Assembly: GCF_015752315.1 (NCBI RefSeq)
Contig: NZ_JADOVJ010000001.1
Location: 5,757,001 to 5,821,000 of the forward strand
Direction: 5' to 3'
Source: Nocardioides luteus
GTDB taxonomy: Bacteria > Actinomycetota > Actinomycetes > Propionibacteriales > Nocardioidaceae
DNA length: 64,000 nucleotides
Program-made: the position numbers and the translations under genes
The notes under the pieces: generated by a model
Seen by the model: the letters and a program-made list of their open reading frames with translations, nothing else
Told to the model about the DNA's origin: nothing
Database searches by the model: none
Part shown: positions 17,162 through 25,913 of the stretch, in pieces
Layout of the letters: every line of letters begins with the position of its first letter
Numbering within the stretch: position 1 is the first letter of the stretch

Positions 17162-19984
17162 TCAGCCCAGCAGGTTGTAGCCCGACAGCGCACCCAGGTA
17201 GGTGCGGGTCACGCCGGTGCCGGCGCTGTTGCGCTCCAGCGCGTAGATGTAACTACCCGACCGCACGATCAGGTCGCCGCCCGAGGAGGCCCGCAGATCG
17301 CGTACGCCGAGCACCGCGTCATAGCCGGACAGGTTGATCGACAGGGTCTGCGTGGAGACCAGGCCGCCGGGCCCGTTGCTCTCGTGGACGACCGTGCTGG
17401 TGCCGTTGACGAAGAGCACGTCGGGGGTGTTGCTGCTGTTCCAGCGCCCGACGCCGACCAGGCGGGTGCCCGCTGCCGAGGTGCGCATCACGATCGAGGC
17501 GCCGACCTGGGTCGAGCCCTTGCCCGGCCACAGCTTGATCGTGCCACCGGAGACGCGGCCCATCAGGTCCGGATAGCCGTCGCCGGTGACGTCGCCGACC
17601 GCGTCGATGACGCTGACCGTGCCGAGCCCGGTCGCGATCGTGACGGGGCTGGCGAACTTGCCGGTGCCGTAGCCGCGGTAGAGGCGTACGGAACCGTCGG
17701 ACATCTTGGCCAGGAAGTCGCCCTTGCCGTCGCGGTTCCAGTCGCCGGCGTTCATCAGCGCGGTGGCGCTCGTCAGGGTGATACCGCTGTCGACCGGCGC
17801 GGCCAGGCTGACCCGGCCGCTGTTCGGCTTGACGTAGAGCGTCGAGCCGGACTTCAGCACCAGGTCAGGAAGGCTGTTGCCGACGAGGTTGACCGCGCCG
17901 ACGAGGGTGCGGTTGACGTCCGCGTACGGCCCCAGCGGCTTGCCGAAGCCCGAGCCGGAGGCCGGGTAGATCCACCCGCGGTTGGACGAGTCCCGGCCGA
18001 TCAGGTCGCCGCGGCCGTCGCCGGTGAAGTCGCCGTAGCCGCTGAGCTGGACCAGCGAGGACCACGACGGGCTCTGGGTCGAGAGCTTGACCGGCGAGCC
18101 GAACGTGCCGGAGCCGGAACCCTTGAAGTAGTAGAGCGCACCGGACTTGCGGCCGATCAGGTCGCGCTTGCCGTCCTTGTTGACGTCACCGGTCGCGGCG
18201 AGCTTGTCGAAGCCGCTCAGCGAGCGCGTGCTGCCTGCCCGGGTGAACCCGCCGGAGCCGTTGCCGGTGTAGCGGACCAGGTAGCCCTTCGCGTTCTTGC
18301 CGACCAGGTCGTTGGCCGAGGTGCCGCCGATGTTGCCGGTCGCGGTGATCTTGGAGACGCCGGAGAACGTGCTCCTGCCGAGGTTCTTGAAGACCGCCGC
18401 GAAGGTGCCGTCGCCGCGGCCCTTGCGGATGCCGGCCGAGCCGTCGTCGCGGACCTGGATCAGGTCGGCCTTGCCGTCGCCGGTGATGTCCGGGGTGACC
18501 ACGGCCTCGCGCACGGTGCTGCCGACCGTCGTGGACGTCCTGGTCGAGCTGAACCCGGCGAACCCGCCCGTACGCAGCGTGAAGATCCGGCCGTCGGACG
18601 CCCGTCGTGCCACGAAGTCGGAGTGGCTCGTGCCGGCGATGTGGGACTCCAGGTCGCGGCCGCTCCAGCTCTTCTGCAGGCTGGCGGCGAGCGTACGGAT
18701 GTCGGGGAGCTTGGCCTGGAGGTTCGCGCCCGGGCACACGGTGGTGCCCGCGTCGCGGTGGCCGTTGATCGCGTGCGGGAAGACCGTCTTGGTGCCGTCG
18801 GTCTTGGTCAGGGTCACGTTGGTGGCGTTGGCGGTGACGCCGTGGAGCGAGAGCTTCCAGGCGTAGAGAGAGCCGTACGCCTGGATCATCGCGTCCGTGG
18901 GCTGGTTTTGCGTCGCGCCGGTGTCGTCAGGGCAGCCGGCCGCGACCGTGTCGAAGCAGCCGAGCGCGGACGCACCGAAGCTGTCGTAGTTGTAGCCGCT
19001 GGTGTGGGCGCCCTCGACCGGCAGCGCGACGCCGCCGTGGCGGCCCTCCCAGATGCGGCCGAACTTGTCGACGAAGAAGTTGTAGCCGACGTCGCGGTAG
19101 CCGCGGGTCTTCACGTGGAACTCGTAGACGCCCTGGATGATGCTGGGGACGTCGGTCTCGGTGTAGTCGTTGGTGCCCGCGGTGTGGTGGACGAAACCGC
19201 CGTGGATCTGGCGGTAGCTCGGGGCCGTCTGCTCGCGGATCGTCTCGTCGGCGCCCCACTGCGCACGGCTGTAGATCGTCGGGCTCGAGGTGTAGGTGGA
19301 CGCGACCAGGTTGAGGTCGGAGTCCTTGCTGCCGGCGTGGACGCTGGTCGCCCGGGGCTTGTCCTTGTCGGTCTCGATCTCGGGGAGCTCCTCGACCGTG
19401 TCCTCAGGCTTCCCTGGCTCGATCACCGCGAGCTCGAGGTCGCCGGGGATCTCGGCGGCGTTGGGGACGATGATCCGGGTCTGCACCTGGTCGACGTGCC
19501 CGGCCAGGAACTCGTCGGTGCCCGGGCGGACCCCCTTGGCTTCCGCGGTGCCGGCGTCCGGACCGTGGTCCTCGACATCGACGACCATCGGGCTCCACGA
19601 GGACCACACGCCGTCCTTCAGGGTGCGGACCTCGGGGCGTACGCCGTCGGCGATCTCGCCGGACCAGGTCACGCCGACGACGCCGAAGCCGGTGACGTCC
19701 TGCGGGTCGCTCTTGATGACGTCGGTGCGGGGCTTGTCGACCTTCGTCGCGTGCTCGGTCGCCTTGCCGGTCGAGGTGGTCAGTGCGACCTCCTCGAGGT
19801 GGGACTCGACCGGGCCGGCGGGAAGGGTGGACGGCTCCCGGTTCGCGGCGTCGAACGCGGCCAGCGGGCCGGACGTGGTCGGCTCGGCGGTGGCGGAGTT
19901 CAGCGTCAGCGGGATCGCGACTGCGGCCACGCCGAGAACGAGGGTGGTGCCGGAGATGGACGCGATCTTGGCGCGTCGGGGCAT
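17162..19984 (-). CDS. Secreted PGRP-type N-acetylmuramoyl-L-alanine amidase with FG-GAP repeats
   Basis: The product is 940 residues with an N-terminal signal or anchor (residues 10-33). Residues about 235-430 are a peptidoglycan-recognition/Amidase_2 domain with IHGGFVHHTAGTND and the distal HRDAGTTVCPG, giving zinc-ligand histidines and a cysteine. From about residue 450 to the end come at least six VCBS/FG-GAP-like repeats with DGKxDLIG or GDVTGDGYPDL motifs, predicted to form a beta-propeller for binding calcium or a polymer. Enzymes of this layout cut peptidoglycan between muramic acid and L-alanine. It stands alone next to the steroid genes, and a role in remodelling or predation is inferred. 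Confidence 0.88.
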   Translation of the reverse strand: MPRRAKIASISGTTLVLGVAAVAIPLTLNSATAEPTTSGPLAAFDAANREPSTLPAGPVESHLEEVALTTSTGKATEHATKVDKPRTDVIKSDPQDVTGFGVVGVTWSGEIADGVRPEVRTLKDGVWSSWSPMVVDVEDHGPDAGTAEAKGVRPGTDEFLAGHVDQVQTRIIVPNAAEIPGDLELAVIEPGKPEDTVEELPEIETDKDKPRATSVHAGSKDSDLNLVASTYTSSPTIYSRAQWGADETIREQTAPSYRQIHGGFVHHTAGTNDYTETDVPSIIQGVYEFHVKTRGYRDVGYNFFVDKFGRIWEGRHGGVALPVEGAHTSGYNYDSFGASALGCFDTVAAGCPDDTGATQNQPTDAMIQAYGSLYAWKLSLHGVTANATNVTLTKTDGTKTVFPHAINGHRDAGTTVCPGANLQAKLPDIRTLAASLQKSWSGRDLESHIAGTSHSDFVARRASDGRIFTLRTGGFAGFSSTRTSTTVGSTVREAVVTPDITGDGKADLIQVRDDGSAGIRKGRGDGTFAAVFKNLGRSTFSGVSKITATGNIGGTSANDLVGKNAKGYLVRYTGNGSGGFTRAGSTRSLSGFDKLAATGDVNKDGKRDLIGRKSGALYYFKGSGSGTFGSPVKLSTQSPSWSSLVQLSGYGDFTGDGRGDLIGRDSSNRGWIYPASGSGFGKPLGPYADVNRTLVGAVNLVGNSLPDLVLKSGSTLYVKPNSGRVSLAAPVDSGITLTSATALMNAGDWNRDGKGDFLAKMSDGSVRLYRGYGTGKFASPVTIATGLGTVSVIDAVGDVTGDGYPDLMGRVSGGTIKLWPGKGSTQVGASIVMRTSAAGTRLVGVGRWNSSNTPDVLFVNGTSTVVHESNGPGGLVSTQTLSINLSGYDAVLGVRDLRASSGGDLIVRSGSYIYALERNSAGTGVTRTYLGALSGYNLLG

Positions 19985-20055
19985 CGAAGGCCTCCGTGGG
20001 GGAAAGTAAATACGGGCTGAGGAAACCTATACCCCCGCCCCGAAGGGTGTCCTGC

Positions 20056-21591
20056 CTATATCGAGGTGTGGCGCAGATCCGTCTTCAGCACCTTGCCGCT
20101 GGCGTTGCGCGGGAGGCTGTCGACCAGCACGTACGCCCGCGGCTGCTTGTAGTTGGCCAGGCGGTCCTTGAGCCAGGTCGCGATGGTGTCGGGGTCCAGG
20201 TCGTCACGTACGACGACGAAGGCCTTGCCCACCTGACCCAGGCGCGCGTCGGGGACGCCGATGACCGCGGCCTCGACGATGCCGGGATGGCCGGCGAGGG
20301 TGTTCTCGACCTCGGCCGGATAGACGTTGAAGCCGCCGACGGTGAACATGTCCTTGATCCGGTCGGTGATCTTCAGGCAGCCGTGCTCGTCGAGGTAGCC
20401 GACGTCGCCGGTGTGGAGCCAGCCGTCCTCGTCGATCGCCTCGGCGGTGGCCTCCGGGTTCTCGAAGTAGCCGAGCATGACGTTGTCGCCGCGGATCCAG
20501 ACCTCGCCGTCCTCGCCGGGCTCGGCGTCGTCGCCGGTCGCGGTGACGGTGCGGATCTCGAGGCCCTCGACGGCCGGGCCGACGACCTTGGCGACGTGCT
20601 CGGGGTCCTCGCCGGGGCGCGTCGTGGTCGCGACCATGCACTCGGTGAGCCCGTACGCACCCTTGACCTCGTCGATCCCGAGGATGTCGCGCATGTCGGC
20701 GAAGAGGCTCTCCGGGACGCTCGCGGCGCCGGCGATCGCGAAGCGCAGCGAGGAGAGGTCGTACGCCTTCAGGTCGGGGTGGTTGATGAGCGTGGTGAAG
20801 ATCGTGGGGGCGCCGGGGAGGACGGTGATCCGCTCGTCCTGGATCAGCTTCAGCGCCTGGGCGGGGTCGTAGGTCGCGATCGGGTAGACCGTGCTGCCCG
20901 CGGTGAATGCGGCGATGAAGCCGGCCTTGTAGCCGAAGCCGTGGAAGAACGGGTTGACGATGGCATAGCGATCGTCGGGGGAGAGCGCGGCGCCGCGGGC
21001 CCAGACGTCGGCGACGCCGATCGTCTGGCGCTGGGCGCTCATCACGCCCTTCGGCTTGCCGGTGGTGCCGGACGTGAACAGCAGGTCGGCGAGGGTGTCG
21101 GGGGTGACGGTCGCTTTGGCGTCCGAGAGACGCTTTTCGGTCGTGTCGTCGCCTCTCACCAGGAACTCGTCCCAGCCGCTCGCCAGGTCTACGACGGTGA
21201 GCAGGTGCTCCGGGAGCGGGCCGGCGTCGTGGAGCATCTGGACGTAGTCGGTGCCGAGGAAGCCGTTGACGGTGATGAGTGCGGTCGCGCGGGACCGTTC
21301 GAGGATCTCGCGCGCCTCATGGCCCCGGTAGCGCGTGTTCAGCGGCACCACGGCCGCCCCGATCGTCTGGGCGCCGAGGACCGCGACCGGGAACTCCCAG
21401 CGGTTGGGCGCCCAGATCGCGACCCGGTCGCCGCTGCGTACGCCGCTGGCGAGGAAGGCACGCGCCGCCTTCTCCGCCGCGTCGGCGAGCTCGGTGTAGG
21501 TGAGCGTCGTGGGGCCGTCGACGATCGCCGGCTGGTCGGCGTACGTCTGCTTGGCCTTCTCGAGCAGGGCGGGGATCGTGCGCGGGGTCAC
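20056..21591 (-). CDS. fadD3: HIP-CoA ligase FadD3
   Basis: The product is 511 residues from GTG 21591, matching the length of M. tuberculosis FadD3 (about 503). It has the acyl-CoA synthetase motif LLFTSGTTGKPKG near residue 160, NPFFHGFGYKAG, YGLTE and the C-terminal LPRNASGKVLK. FadD3 activates 3aα-H-4α-(3'-propanoate)-7aβ-methylhexahydro-1,5-indanedione (HIP), the A/B-ring-free steroid nucleus, to its CoA ester, opening the C/D-ring pathway. It is divergent from kstR2 across a 46-bp gap with a KstR2-type box. A longer upstream frame would run through kstR2 and was rejected. Confidence 0.9.
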   Translation of the reverse strand: MTPRTIPALLEKAKQTYADQPAIVDGPTTLTYTELADAAEKAARAFLASGVRSGDRVAIWAPNRWEFPVAVLGAQTIGAAVVPLNTRYRGHEAREILERSRATALITVNGFLGTDYVQMLHDAGPLPEHLLTVVDLASGWDEFLVRGDDTTEKRLSDAKATVTPDTLADLLFTSGTTGKPKGVMSAQRQTIGVADVWARGAALSPDDRYAIVNPFFHGFGYKAGFIAAFTAGSTVYPIATYDPAQALKLIQDERITVLPGAPTIFTTLINHPDLKAYDLSSLRFAIAGAASVPESLFADMRDILGIDEVKGAYGLTECMVATTTRPGEDPEHVAKVVGPAVEGLEIRTVTATGDDAEPGEDGEVWIRGDNVMLGYFENPEATAEAIDEDGWLHTGDVGYLDEHGCLKITDRIKDMFTVGGFNVYPAEVENTLAGHPGIVEAAVIGVPDARLGQVGKAFVVVRDDLDPDTIATWLKDRLANYKQPRAYVLVDSLPRNASGKVLKTDLRHTSI

Positions 21592-21608
21592 CCGGGCAAG
21601 CGTAGTTG

Positions 21609-21628
21609 AGCAACTGCTTGTTTGGTAG
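21609..21628. promoter_or_regulatory. KstR2-type operator between fadD3 and kstR2
   Basis: AGCAACTGCTTGTT (21609-21622) matches AnCAAGnnCTTGnT at all but one position (C for G in the left half), and TTTGGTAG follows. It is 9 bp before the kstR2 start codon, so KstR2 would autoregulate and control fadD3. Confidence 0.75.
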
Positions 21629-21637
21629 ACTTCGTCC

Positions 21638-22255
21638 ATGACTGACACGGGGGTTGCGCCGAGAAGGCGGGGGACGGCGTCGGGGTCGTCGCGGCGGGCC
21701 GAGCTGCTCACGCTGGCGGCCGAGATGTTCGCGACCAAGGGGTTCTCCCAGACGACCGTACGCGACATCGCGGACGCCGCGGGGATCCTCTCGGGCTCGC
21801 TCTACCATCACTTCCGCTCCAAGGAGGCGATGCTGACCGAGGTGCTGTCGGGCTTCCTCGACGGGCTCAACGCCCGGTTCACCGAGATCGTCGAGTCCGG
21901 TGTCGACCCCCAGGCCGACCTGGACGGGCTGATCGCGGAGTCCTTCCGGACGATCCACAACGAACGGCTCGCCGTCGCGCTCTACCAGAACGAAGCGTCC
22001 TTCCTCGCGACCGTCGAGGGCTTCGAGTTCGTCGCCGAGCGCTCGCGTGACAACGAGGCGCTGTGGATCCGGGTCATCGAGGCCGGCCAGGCCTCGGGCG
22101 TCTTCCAGGCCTCGCTCGATCCCGCGCTGACCTACCGGTTCATCCGCGACGGCGTCTGGTCCACCGTCTCCTGGTATCGCCCCGGCGGGCGGCACACCCC
22201 CGAGACGCTCTCGGAGCAGTATCTGAAGCTGCTCCACGCGGGCATCCTCGCCTGA
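21638..22255 (+). CDS. kstR2: TetR-family repressor KstR2
   Basis: The product is 205 residues, with a TetR DNA-binding domain at about residues 20-65. The segment TTVRDIADAAGILSGSLYHHF and the later YRFIRDGVWSTVSWYRPGG match the mycobacterial KstR2 regulator in nearly every position. KstR2 represses the genes for ring C/D catabolism and is released by HIP-CoA. It is encoded divergently from fadD3, which makes that inducer. All five recognised operator-like boxes in this window lie upstream of genes of this pathway. Confidence 0.92.
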   Translation: MTDTGVAPRRRGTASGSSRRAELLTLAAEMFATKGFSQTTVRDIADAAGILSGSLYHHFRSKEAMLTEVLSGFLDGLNARFTEIVESGVDPQADLDGLIAESFRTIHNERLAVALYQNEASFLATVEGFEFVAERSRDNEALWIRVIEAGQASGVFQASLDPALTYRFIRDGVWSTVSWYRPGGRHTPETLSEQYLKLLHAGILA

Positions 22256-22258
22256 CCC

Positions 22259-22424
22259 CCACCGCTGGTCGAGCCGCGAGGCCGCTTCCACCGCTGGTCG
22301 AGCCGCGAGGCCGCCTGCGGCCGAGCGTGTCGAGACCAACACGGTCCCCTCTGCGCTCGATGGCACCGTGTTGGTCTCGACACGCCTCCGCCTAGCGGCT
22401 CCGGCGGCTCGACCGGCGGGGTGG
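22259..22424. repeat. Nested palindrome with duplicated 27-bp arm (REP-like)
   Basis: The 27-bp unit starting CCACCGCTGGTCGAGCCGCG occurs twice in tandem (22259-22285 and 22288-22314). A perfect 21-bp inverted repeat follows: 22325-22345 pairs with 22365-22385, loop 19 nt. The outer end (GGCTCGACCGGCGGG) is roughly complementary to the first unit. It lies between convergent kstR2 and ipdB. A related CCGCTGGTCGAG hairpin is at 57320. Confidence 0.8.
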
Positions 22425-22433
22425 GGCGAGGGG

Positions 22434-23183
22434 TTAGTGGACTTCCTTGAAGCGGAGGCCCTTGGGGTCTTCCGCCTCGATGATCTTCAACTCGTCCGGA
22501 GTGGGCTCACGGGTGAGGGGTGCGTCGGCGGCGTCGATCGGGAATCCGGTGGCCTCCTGCAGTTCCTCGGGGGCCACGCCGGGGTGGATCGAGACGACCT
22601 TGACGAGCCCGGAGTCGTCGTAGCCGAAGACGGCGAGGTTGGTGACGATGACGCCGAGGTCGTGGAAACGGGCCGCGGTGCCAACCGCGCGGTCGTTGCC
22701 GACGCCGCTGGCGACGTCGACGCGGTCGACGAAGATCCGGGCGGAGTGCTTGGCGACCCAGTAGTCGACACGGTGGTTGACGGTGTTGCCCGGAGCGCCG
22801 CGTACGCCGATCAGTTGACGCTTGGGCTGCCGCCAGTCGCCGATGGAGGAGATGTTCTGGTTGCCGTAGCGGTCGATCTGGCTGGCGCCCATCATCGAGT
22901 GTCGGCGGCCGCTGGCGACGATGTCGAAGATGCTGCGGAACGGTACCCAGGCCTCGGGGGTGCCGCCGGCCGCCGCGGTCTTCAGCAGCGGGGGAGCCTC
23001 GGCCATCATGAACGCCTCGCCGTCGCTGAGCGCGAGCTCGGGGGTGTGGGTGGCCTTGGCCAGGCGTACGCCGATGGCCGGCACGATCCCGACGGCGTGG
23101 GCGAGCACCTCGCCGGAGCCCTTGAAGGCGTCGGAGACGGCGGCGACGCAGATGTCGGCCCGCGTGATGGTCTGGGTGGTCAC
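22434..23183 (-). CDS. ipdB: IpdB, beta subunit of the ring C hydrolase
   Basis: The product is 249 residues, a family I CoA-transferase-fold protein whose sequence matches IpdB of Rhodococcus and Mycobacterium: GIVPAIGVRLAKATHTPELALSD near the start and SMMGASQIDRYGN in the middle. With IpdA it forms the IpdAB complex that hydrolytically opens ring C of COCHEA-CoA, a reaction known as retro-Claisen-like and not a CoA transfer. The start overlaps the ipdA stop by 4 bp. It is the last gene of a six-gene operon running leftward from 27864. Confidence 0.92.
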   Translation of the reverse strand: MTTQTITRADICVAAVSDAFKGSGEVLAHAVGIVPAIGVRLAKATHTPELALSDGEAFMMAEAPPLLKTAAAGGTPEAWVPFRSIFDIVASGRRHSMMGASQIDRYGNQNISSIGDWRQPKRQLIGVRGAPGNTVNHRVDYWVAKHSARIFVDRVDVASGVGNDRAVGTAARFHDLGVIVTNLAVFGYDDSGLVKVVSIHPGVAPEELQEATGFPIDAADAPLTREPTPDELKIIEAEDPKGLRFKEVH

Positions 23184-24004
23184 AGGTAGCGCTCCTCGAA
23201 CTCGGTCCAGTCGCTGTCGGACTCTGACTTGGCTGCCGCCACGTACGCCTTCTGGAACTCCTCGTCGCGACCGTAGTCGGGGTCGCAGCTGGTGAAGTGG
23301 GCGCCGCCGGGCGCCTCGACGACGTGGTTGACGAAGATGCGGGGGACCAGGAGGGTCTGCGGCGGGGCCTTGGCGGTGAGATCGTCGGTGGAGACGATCT
23401 GCTCGACCGACAGGATCGTGGTGTCGGCGGCCATCGCGAAGAGGTCGTCGAAGTAGGGGTCGGGGCCGAGGTACTGCCCGTTGCCGGCCGCGTCGGCGCG
23501 GTTGAGGTGGATGAGCGAGACGTCGAGGCGGAGGCCGGGGACGGCGACGTACTCCTCGTCGTCGTAGGGCGACCTCACCGTCTCGAGGTCGGGGTTCATC
23601 GCCATCACGTCGCTGCCGAGGCCGGCGCGGATGGGCTGGAAGCTGAGCCGGTTCGCCCCGGCGCGAAGGCCGGCGACGAACATGCCCTCGTCGTACTCGC
23701 TCGTCTCCGGGATCTCGCCGCGCTCGCGGGCGCGGGTGAAGTTGGGGTCGAGCGGGATCGAGTCGAGGCTGACGAAGCCGTAGACCAGCTTGCGGATCTT
23801 GCCGGCGCGGGCGAGCAGGCCGACGTCGGGGCCGCCGAACGCGACCACGGTGAGGTCGGTGACGTCGCTGCGGAGGATCTCCTTGACCAGGGCCATCGGC
23901 TTGCGGCGCGAGCCCCAGCCGCCGATCCCGATGGTCATCCCGGACTCGAGCTTGCCGGCGACCTCGGTGAGGGGCAATGTCTTGTCGAGCGGAGTCTTGT
24001 TCAC
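23180..24004 (-). CDS. ipdA: IpdA, alpha subunit of the ring C hydrolase
   Basis: The product is 274 residues from GTG 24004, which is preceded by GAGGAGACAC on the coding strand. It has the CoA-transferase N-terminal fold with GMTIGIGGWGSRRKPMALV and a matching central LIHLNRADAAGNGQY, both typical of IpdA. It pairs with IpdB in the same operon (4-bp overlap) and cleaves ring C after ring D is opened by EchA20. The coding region read further upstream overlaps fadE33 and was rejected. Confidence 0.92.
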   Translation of the reverse strand: MNKTPLDKTLPLTEVAGKLESGMTIGIGGWGSRRKPMALVKEILRSDVTDLTVVAFGGPDVGLLARAGKIRKLVYGFVSLDSIPLDPNFTRARERGEIPETSEYDEGMFVAGLRAGANRLSFQPIRAGLGSDVMAMNPDLETVRSPYDDEEYVAVPGLRLDVSLIHLNRADAAGNGQYLGPDPYFDDLFAMAADTTILSVEQIVSTDDLTAKAPPQTLLVPRIFVNHVVEAPGGAHFTSCDPDYGRDEEFQKAYVAAAKSESDSDWTEFEERYL

Positions 24005-24954
24005 GTGTCTCCTCGGAAGAGCTGGGCGGTGGCGTGGGCGCGCTTGAAGTAGAGGTGGGCGTCGTGCTCCCAGGTGATCGCCACCCCGCCGTGCAGCTGG
24101 ATCATCTCGGCCGCGACCTGCGAGAACGCGTCGGAGCACCAGGTCTTGGCGGCGTGGACGAGACGTCGATCGGGTGCGGGCTGGGTCAGCTCCCAGGCTG
24201 CGGCCCAGCTCATCGTCCTGGCCGTCTCGACCTGGACGAGCAGATCGGCGCAGCGCTGCTTGAGCGCCTGGAACGAGCCGAGCGGGCGACCGAACTGGTG
24301 GCGCTCCTTGAGATAGGCGACCGTACGCTCCAGCGCCTCGCGTGCGGCTCCGGCCTGGAGGGCGGTCATCATGGTGGCGCCCACGGTGGTGACGTACGCC
24401 GGGTCCACCGTGCCGATGGGGTCGCCGGGAGCGTCGACCGTGACCGTCGCGAACCTCCAGGTCGGGTCCATCGCGGGGGTCGCGCTGACCGTGACCGCCG
24501 AGGGATCCACCGCGTGGACCTGGTCGCCGCGCAGCACGAGGAGGATCTCCGCGCCGACGGCGTCGATGACGAGGTCGGAGCCGGGGACCACCACGGCGGC
24601 CGTGGTCCCGGCGGCGATCCGCTCCAGCAGCTCACCGGCGGCCGGGATCCCGGCGGCCGCCAGGACCTGGGTCGCCAGCAGCGTGCCGACGAACGGCGAC
24701 GGCGTGAGCGTGGCGCCGAGCTCCTCGAGGACGAGATGCGCCTCGATGTAGGAGCAGCCGACCCCGCCGTACGCCTCGGGGACCGCCAAGGCGGTCACGC
24801 CGATCTGCTCGGTCATCGTCTGCCACAGGGTGGTGTCGTAGCCCTCGGGGGTCGCGATCGCCGCCCGCAGATCCATCGACGCGGCCCGCTTGGCGATCAG
24901 CGTGTGCACCGTCGCGACCAGGTCGGTCTGTTCCTCGGTCAGCGCGAACCTCAT
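24001..24954 (-). CDS. fadE33: Acyl-CoA dehydrogenase FadE33
   Basis: The product is 317 residues, the short form of acyl-CoA dehydrogenase (M. tuberculosis FadE33 has 318). The N-terminus MRFALTEEQTDL and the C-terminal QLHGGVAITWEHDAHLYFKRA agree with it. Short FadE proteins of this regulon pair with a longer partner to form alpha2-beta2 enzymes; FadE31 with FadE32 or FadE33 is described. It overlaps ipdA and fadE32 by 4 bp at both ends. It should oxidise an acyl-CoA from the opened rings, but the exact substrate is not visible in the sequence. Confidence 0.85.
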   Translation of the reverse strand: MRFALTEEQTDLVATVHTLIAKRAASMDLRAAIATPEGYDTTLWQTMTEQIGVTALAVPEAYGGVGCSYIEAHLVLEELGATLTPSPFVGTLLATQVLAAAGIPAAGELLERIAAGTTAAVVVPGSDLVIDAVGAEILLVLRGDQVHAVDPSAVTVSATPAMDPTWRFATVTVDAPGDPIGTVDPAYVTTVGATMMTALQAGAAREALERTVAYLKERHQFGRPLGSFQALKQRCADLLVQVETARTMSWAAAWELTQPAPDRRLVHAAKTWCSDAFSQVAAEMIQLHGGVAITWEHDAHLYFKRAHATAQLFRGDT

Positions 24955-25913
24955 CGCGCCTCCACCAGTGACTCGAGGATCCGCGCGCGGTGCTCGGCAG
25001 GGGTGCCCCAGGCGCCCACCAGCGCGCGCACCTTGAGGATCCACAGGCTCAGGTCGAACTCGCGGGTGTAGCCGATCGCGCCGTGGACCTGGAGCGCGGT
25101 GCGCGAGGCGAGGTAGGCGGCGTCGCCGGTCGCGACCTTCGCGGCCGAGACCGCTCGGGCCGCCGTCGGCGCTTCGGCGTCGAGCTCGACGGCCGCGTTG
25201 TGCACCAGCGGAGCCGCGAAGTCCAGGGCGACGCGTACGTCGGCGAGCAGGTGCTTGACCGCCTGGAACTCGCCGATCGGGCGCCCGAACTGCGTGCGCT
25301 GCTTCACATAGGCGACCGAGTCGTCGAGGAGTCTCAGTCCCGCGCCGAGGAGCTGGGCGGAGCAGGCGAGCGTGCCGAAGTCGAGTGCCGGCGCCGGGTC
25401 GATCGTGGCGATCTCCTCGCCGGCGGTGACCTCGAAGAGCCGCCGGGTCGGGTCGACCGACGTCCGCTCGGCACCGGGTTCCGCTCGGCGGAGAGTCGCG
25501 CCGAGTGCGTAGGTCCGCTCGGCGACATCGGCGTCGAGCGCCCGTGTCCCCGGGGCCACCGAGACCAGCGCTTCGCCCGATGCCAGCCGTGCGAGGAGCT
25601 CCGCGTCGGGAGTGCCGGGCAGGAGTCGCGGAGCGACGGCGACGGACTCGATCCAGGGGCCGGGAACGCCGTGGTAGCCGAGCCGTTCGAAGGCGACGGT
25701 CAGGTCTACGGCGGATGCGCTCAGGCCGCCGTCCTCCTCCGACACCAGCAACCCGGTGACACCGAGCTCGGCGAGCCGCTGCCACAGCTTCAGCCCCGCC
25801 GAGTGGTCACCGGTCGCCCAGGCGCGCGACGCCGCCGGGACGTCGGCGGCACCGAGCAGGTCGTCGAGTGCTTCCGAGAAGGCGTGCTGCTCCGGCGTAC
25901 GTCCGAATCTCAT
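24951..25913 (-). CDS. fadE32: Acyl-CoA dehydrogenase FadE32
   Basis: The product is 320 residues, also a short acyl-CoA dehydrogenase, matching FadE32 (about 319). MRFGRTPEQHAF starts the protein, and LQVHGAIGYTREFDLSLWILK lies near the end. It lacks an obvious catalytic glutamate in the usual YEG position, as is common for the non-catalytic or altered subunits of alpha2-beta2 complexes. It is coupled to fadE31 and fadE33 by 4-bp overlaps, fitting one multi-subunit enzyme set. Confidence 0.85.
   Translation of the reverse strand: MRFGRTPEQHAFSEALDDLLGAADVPAASRAWATGDHSAGLKLWQRLAELGVTGLLVSEEDGGLSASAVDLTVAFERLGYHGVPGPWIESVAVAPRLLPGTPDAELLARLASGEALVSVAPGTRALDADVAERTYALGATLRRAEPGAERTSVDPTRRLFEVTAGEEIATIDPAPALDFGTLACSAQLLGAGLRLLDDSVAYVKQRTQFGRPIGEFQAVKHLLADVRVALDFAAPLVHNAAVELDAEAPTAARAVSAAKVATGDAAYLASRTALQVHGAIGYTREFDLSLWILKVRALVGAWGTPAEHRARILESLVEAR

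Noticed and set aside
17114..20020. A 968-codon open frame on the + strand
   Set aside because: It is antisense to the amidase, which has catalytic motifs and a signal peptide.
21592..21768. An upstream extension of FadD3
   Set aside because: It would run over the KstR2 operator and the start of kstR2; GTG 21591 gives the normal length.
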